Positions 5,319 to 6,951 of a stretch of DNA of 6,951 nt are shown here, piece by piece; the first letter of the stretch is position 1, and each line of letters opens with the position of its first letter. A model generated the notes under the pieces. That model did not search any database and had not been told where the DNA came from. It saw only the letters and a list, made by a program, of their open reading frames with translations. Source of the DNA: Clostridia bacterium (lineage in GTDB: Bacteria > Bacillota > Clostridia > Lutisporales > Lutisporaceae); the NCBI GenBank assembly GCA_029256365.1, contig JAQSYB010000106.1, positions 1 through 6,951 of the forward strand. Direction: 5' to 3'. The translations under genes and the position numbers were made by a program.

Positions 5319-6122
5319 ATGAAGATTGAAGCAATTCAGAAAAAGTCAACTTTAAAGTTTCTTTTATTATTAATAGTACTTTCATTGCCCTTTTGGTTAT
5401 TAGGTGTTGTAGCAAAACATTTGGCTGATTGGCTTCCGATAAATCTTCCTATCAGCGCGCTTATGGCTATTTGTCCTATTATAGCAGCTATAATACTTGT
5501 TTATAAAGAAAATGGAGCTAGCGGCATTAGGGAGTTAATGAGAAGAACCTTCGACTACAAAGGAGTATCAAGCAAGATTTGGTATTTGATATGTATCCTA
5601 ATGATGCCCTTTGTACTACTTTTATCCTACATAATAATGAGATTATTGAATCAGCCTTTGCCAGCACCTCATATCCAGATTGCTGCTATACCGATATTTC
5701 TTCTAGTGTTTTTTATAGCAGCGATTGCTGAAGAGGTAGGTTGGACGGGATATATATATGAACCAATGCTGAAAAGGTGGAGTGCATTAAAAACAGGGAT
5801 ACTTATCGGTGCAATTTGGGGGATATGGCATGTCATACCTCTGATTCAGGCTGACAACAATCCCATATGGATAATCTGGCAGGTGATCACTTCAATATTC
5901 AACCGAATACTTATGATTTGGATTTATAATAACAGCAGTAAAAATATTTTTTTAGGTGTAATATATCATATGATGATCAATGTAAGTGTCTTTTTATTCC
6001 CGAATTATGGATCACATTACAACCCTGTAATAACAAGTATCATATTGGGTATTGTTACTACAATCGTAACATTTCTATGGGGTTCAAAGACATTGGCTCA
6101 ATATAGATTATCAAAGAGATAA
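5319..6122 (+). CDS. CPBP family intramembrane glutamic endopeptidase
   Basis: This 267-residue, very hydrophobic protein has seven or eight predicted membrane helices (about 13-31, 44-62, 88-109, 121-137, 157-175, 184-203, 208-227, 236-255). The CPBP (ABI/CAAX protease) motifs occur in order: AEEVGWTGY with E138, E139 and W142; GIWHVIP with H171; and YHMMINVS with H217 and N221. In this family the glutamates and histidines lie within the membrane and catalyse peptide cleavage; bacterial members are linked to bacteriocin self-immunity, anti-sigma factor processing or lipoprotein and peptide maturation. The usual arginine of EExxxR is replaced by threonine (T143), a variant I believe occurs in the EExGW subgroup. 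No bacteriocin-like small gene is visible nearby, so an immunity role is unsupported. The start has AGGAG (5306-5310) eight bases before ATG. It lies 94 bases after the DUF4256 gene and 182 bases before the flavodoxin gene. Family is secure; the target is unknown. Confidence 0.9.
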   Translation: MKIEAIQKKSTLKFLLLLIVLSLPFWLLGVVAKHLADWLPINLPISALMAICPIIAAIILVYKENGASGIRELMRRTFDYKGVSSKIWYLICILMMPFVLLLSYIIMRLLNQPLPAPHIQIAAIPIFLLVFFIAAIAEEVGWTGYIYEPMLKRWSALKTGILIGAIWGIWHVIPLIQADNNPIWIIWQVITSIFNRILMIWIYNNSSKNIFLGVIYHMMINVSVFLFPNYGSHYNPVITSIILGIVTTIVTFLWGSKTLAQYRLSKR

Positions 6123-6244
6123 TTCATTTTTCTAGATTCTAATTTGATGCAATTTAAGAAGCAAATACCGAAGGTGCTTTATGAAAACTAACCGAAAACA
6201 CCACACAGGTTGAGTGAGCACATTGAAATGATGGCGGTAGACTG

Positions 6245-6272
6245 TTGGATTATTTAGACTGAAATGTAGAAT
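6245..6272 (+). promoter_or_regulatory. Sigma-A-like promoter for the flavodoxin gene
   Basis: TTGGAT (6245-6250) and TAGAAT (6267-6272) are spaced by 16 bases. The predicted start near 6279 gives a short leader that contains AAAGGAAG (6289-6296) before the ATG at 6305. The rest of the 6123-6304 gap shows no gene and only a weak bulged hairpin (6159-6179). Confidence 0.5.
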
Positions 6273-6304
6273 GCATCTGAATTTTACGAAAGGAAGTAAT
6301 ATAT

Positions 6305-6775
6305 ATGAACAACACACTAATTGTTTATTTTTCGCTTTTCCAAAACACAGCAAATTTAGCTTTAGAAATAGCAATCCAGACTGGTGGTACTTTAAGAGAA
6401 TTAATTCCTGATAAGAATTATTCCTTTGACTATAATACTGCTGCCAAAGAGGCAAGAAGTGAAATATCTCGGGGATTTTGCCCTAAGCTCATATCAGGAA
6501 ATGAGTCAATAGAAGATTATCAGACAATATTTATAGGTAGCCCTAACTGGTTTAAAACATTCGCTCCGCCTGTTATGAGTTTTCTTAGACAACATGACTT
6601 TGCAGGTAAAACAATTATTCCCTTTTGCACCCATGGGGGCGGTGGATTTGGGCAGATTGAAAATGACATGGCCAAAGAATGCCCAAAGGCAGTATTTCTA
6701 CCAGGTATTGAAGCAAATCCTTCTGTTGAGCCAGAAGAGGTCACAAATTGGCTTGAGACAATTGGATATAAATAA
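6305..6775 (+). CDS. Flavodoxin (Flavodoxin_4-like)
   Basis: This is a 156-residue single-domain protein with the flavodoxin fold order. The first strand, TLIVYFS (4-10), leads into the FMN phosphate loop SLFQNTANLA (10-19). NYSFDYNTAAKEARSE (38-53) and CPKL (59-62) match the YSxDY...A..E......RPxL segment typical of the short Flavodoxin_4 group. IFIGSPNWFKTFAPPVMSFL (75-94) is the second FMN-contacting loop, with W82 likely stacking near the isoalloxazine ring, and FCTHGGGGFG (107-116) is the third. Such proteins bind FMN noncovalently and carry one or two electrons to oxidoreductases or quinones in the cytosol. The phosphate loop differs from the common S-R/x-T-G-N-T by having SLFQNT, so the usual TGNT glycine is missing, although N14-T15 remain. 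The start follows AAAGGAAG (6289-6296). It has its own promoter and a strong terminator, so it is probably monocistronic. The flavodoxin call is firm; its partner is unknown. Confidence 0.9.
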   Translation: MNNTLIVYFSLFQNTANLALEIAIQTGGTLRELIPDKNYSFDYNTAAKEARSEISRGFCPKLISGNESIEDYQTIFIGSPNWFKTFAPPVMSFLRQHDFAGKTIIPFCTHGGGGFGQIENDMAKECPKAVFLPGIEANPSVEPEEVTNWLETIGYK

Positions 6776-6787
6776 CAGATATATAAC

Positions 6788-6817
6788 AAAAGGAAAGGTT
6801 TTCTACCTTTCCTTTTT
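6788..6817. terminator. Intrinsic terminator after the flavodoxin gene
   Basis: A 12-bp stem (6788-6799 with 6805-6816), core GGAAAGGT/ACCTTTCC, closes a 5-base loop. The right side runs into TTTTT (6813-6817). The matching A run on the left would give a U tract on the minus strand, so it may work in both directions. It begins 13 bases after the flavodoxin stop. Confidence 0.9.
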
Positions 6818-6898
6818 ATGTTTGGGCATTTCCTTCTCCCCTCTTAATTATATCATATAAAAAATTGTAAATGTAGCCTGTTTGTTCTCATTTGCTGG

Positions 6899-6915
6899 TG
6901 CTATAATCAATAGCA
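6899..6915 (+). promoter_or_regulatory. Extended -10 promoter inside an inverted repeat
   Basis: TGCTATAAT (6899-6907) is a perfect extended -10 element; the -35 region (TGTTTG at 6879-6884, 17-base spacing) is poor, as often seen with extended -10 promoters. The -10 lies within TGCTAT (6899-6904) - AATCA - ATAGCA (6910-6915), a perfect 6-bp dyad that could be an operator. It is followed by a GGAGTGG (6932-6938), so a gene on the plus strand probably begins at or beyond the window edge. Confidence 0.5.
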
Positions 6916-6951
6916 TGTTATGCCGTTTGTTGGAGTGGTATATCGCATATT

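Noticed and set aside
6159..6179. Possible terminator after the CPBP gene
   Set aside because: Only 4 + 3 base pairs with a 4-base bulge, and no real T tract; too weak to call.
6132..6455. 107-codon open frame on the minus strand
   Set aside because: It overlaps the flavodoxin promoter and first third of that gene in antisense; the composition is typical of a chance frame and no motif is visible.
6915..6951. ATG at 6915 or 6920 opening frames to the window end
   Set aside because: Both start right at the predicted transcription start with no ribosome site; the true start of the next gene is probably outside the window.
1..6951. An integrated defence, biosynthetic or mobile system
   Set aside because: No transposase, integrase, attachment site, CRISPR repeat, nuclease, precursor peptide or toxin-antitoxin pair is visible, and most genes have their own promoters and terminators in differing directions.

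Overview
This is a low-GC, AT-rich stretch with strong AGGAGG-type ribosome binding sites, sigma-A-like promoters and hairpin-plus-T terminators. Together with the gene families present, it points to a Gram-positive Bacillota genome (Clostridia or Bacilli). I cannot name the species. The window is a mosaic of small, mostly single-gene transcription units. I see no rRNA, tRNA, CRISPR array, transposase or integrase.

Layout. Positions 1-216 hold the 3' end of an ABC-2 (DrrB-like) export permease, closed by a 16-bp hairpin (260-295). A promoter at 335-362 and an 88-nt leader precede a radical SAM enzyme (457-1581) that resembles the COG2108 group. A bidirectional terminator (1597-1646) separates it from a convergent gene on the minus strand (1678-3417). 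That gene encodes an ABC-F ATPase, a ribosome-associated translation factor or antibiotic-resistance-type protein. Its upstream region (3418-3563) is rich in signals: a good promoter, a promoter-proximal dyad, a terminator-like hairpin, and two in-frame start codons that each have a Shine-Dalgarno sequence. The ABC-F promoter overlaps a candidate divergent promoter on the plus strand, whose leader carries mutually exclusive hairpins. That leader runs into a four-helix membrane protein of unknown function (3700-4446).

Downstream on the plus strand come a DUF4256 protein (4658-5224) behind a 211-nt leader with a possible mini-ORF and stem, a CPBP-family intramembrane protease homologue (5319-6122), and a short-chain flavodoxin of the Flavodoxin_4 type (6305-6775) with its own promoter. 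A strong terminator (6788-6817) ends this run. The last bases hold an extended -10 promoter embedded in an inverted repeat, which probably drives a gene beyond the window.

How the genes work together: the sequence gives no evidence of one integrated pathway. The shared theme is accessory stress, transport and ribosome-protection functions, each apparently regulated alone. The most informative parts are the ABC-F leader, the poorly characterised radical SAM enzyme, and the DUF4256 leader. I found no convincing new multi-gene system.
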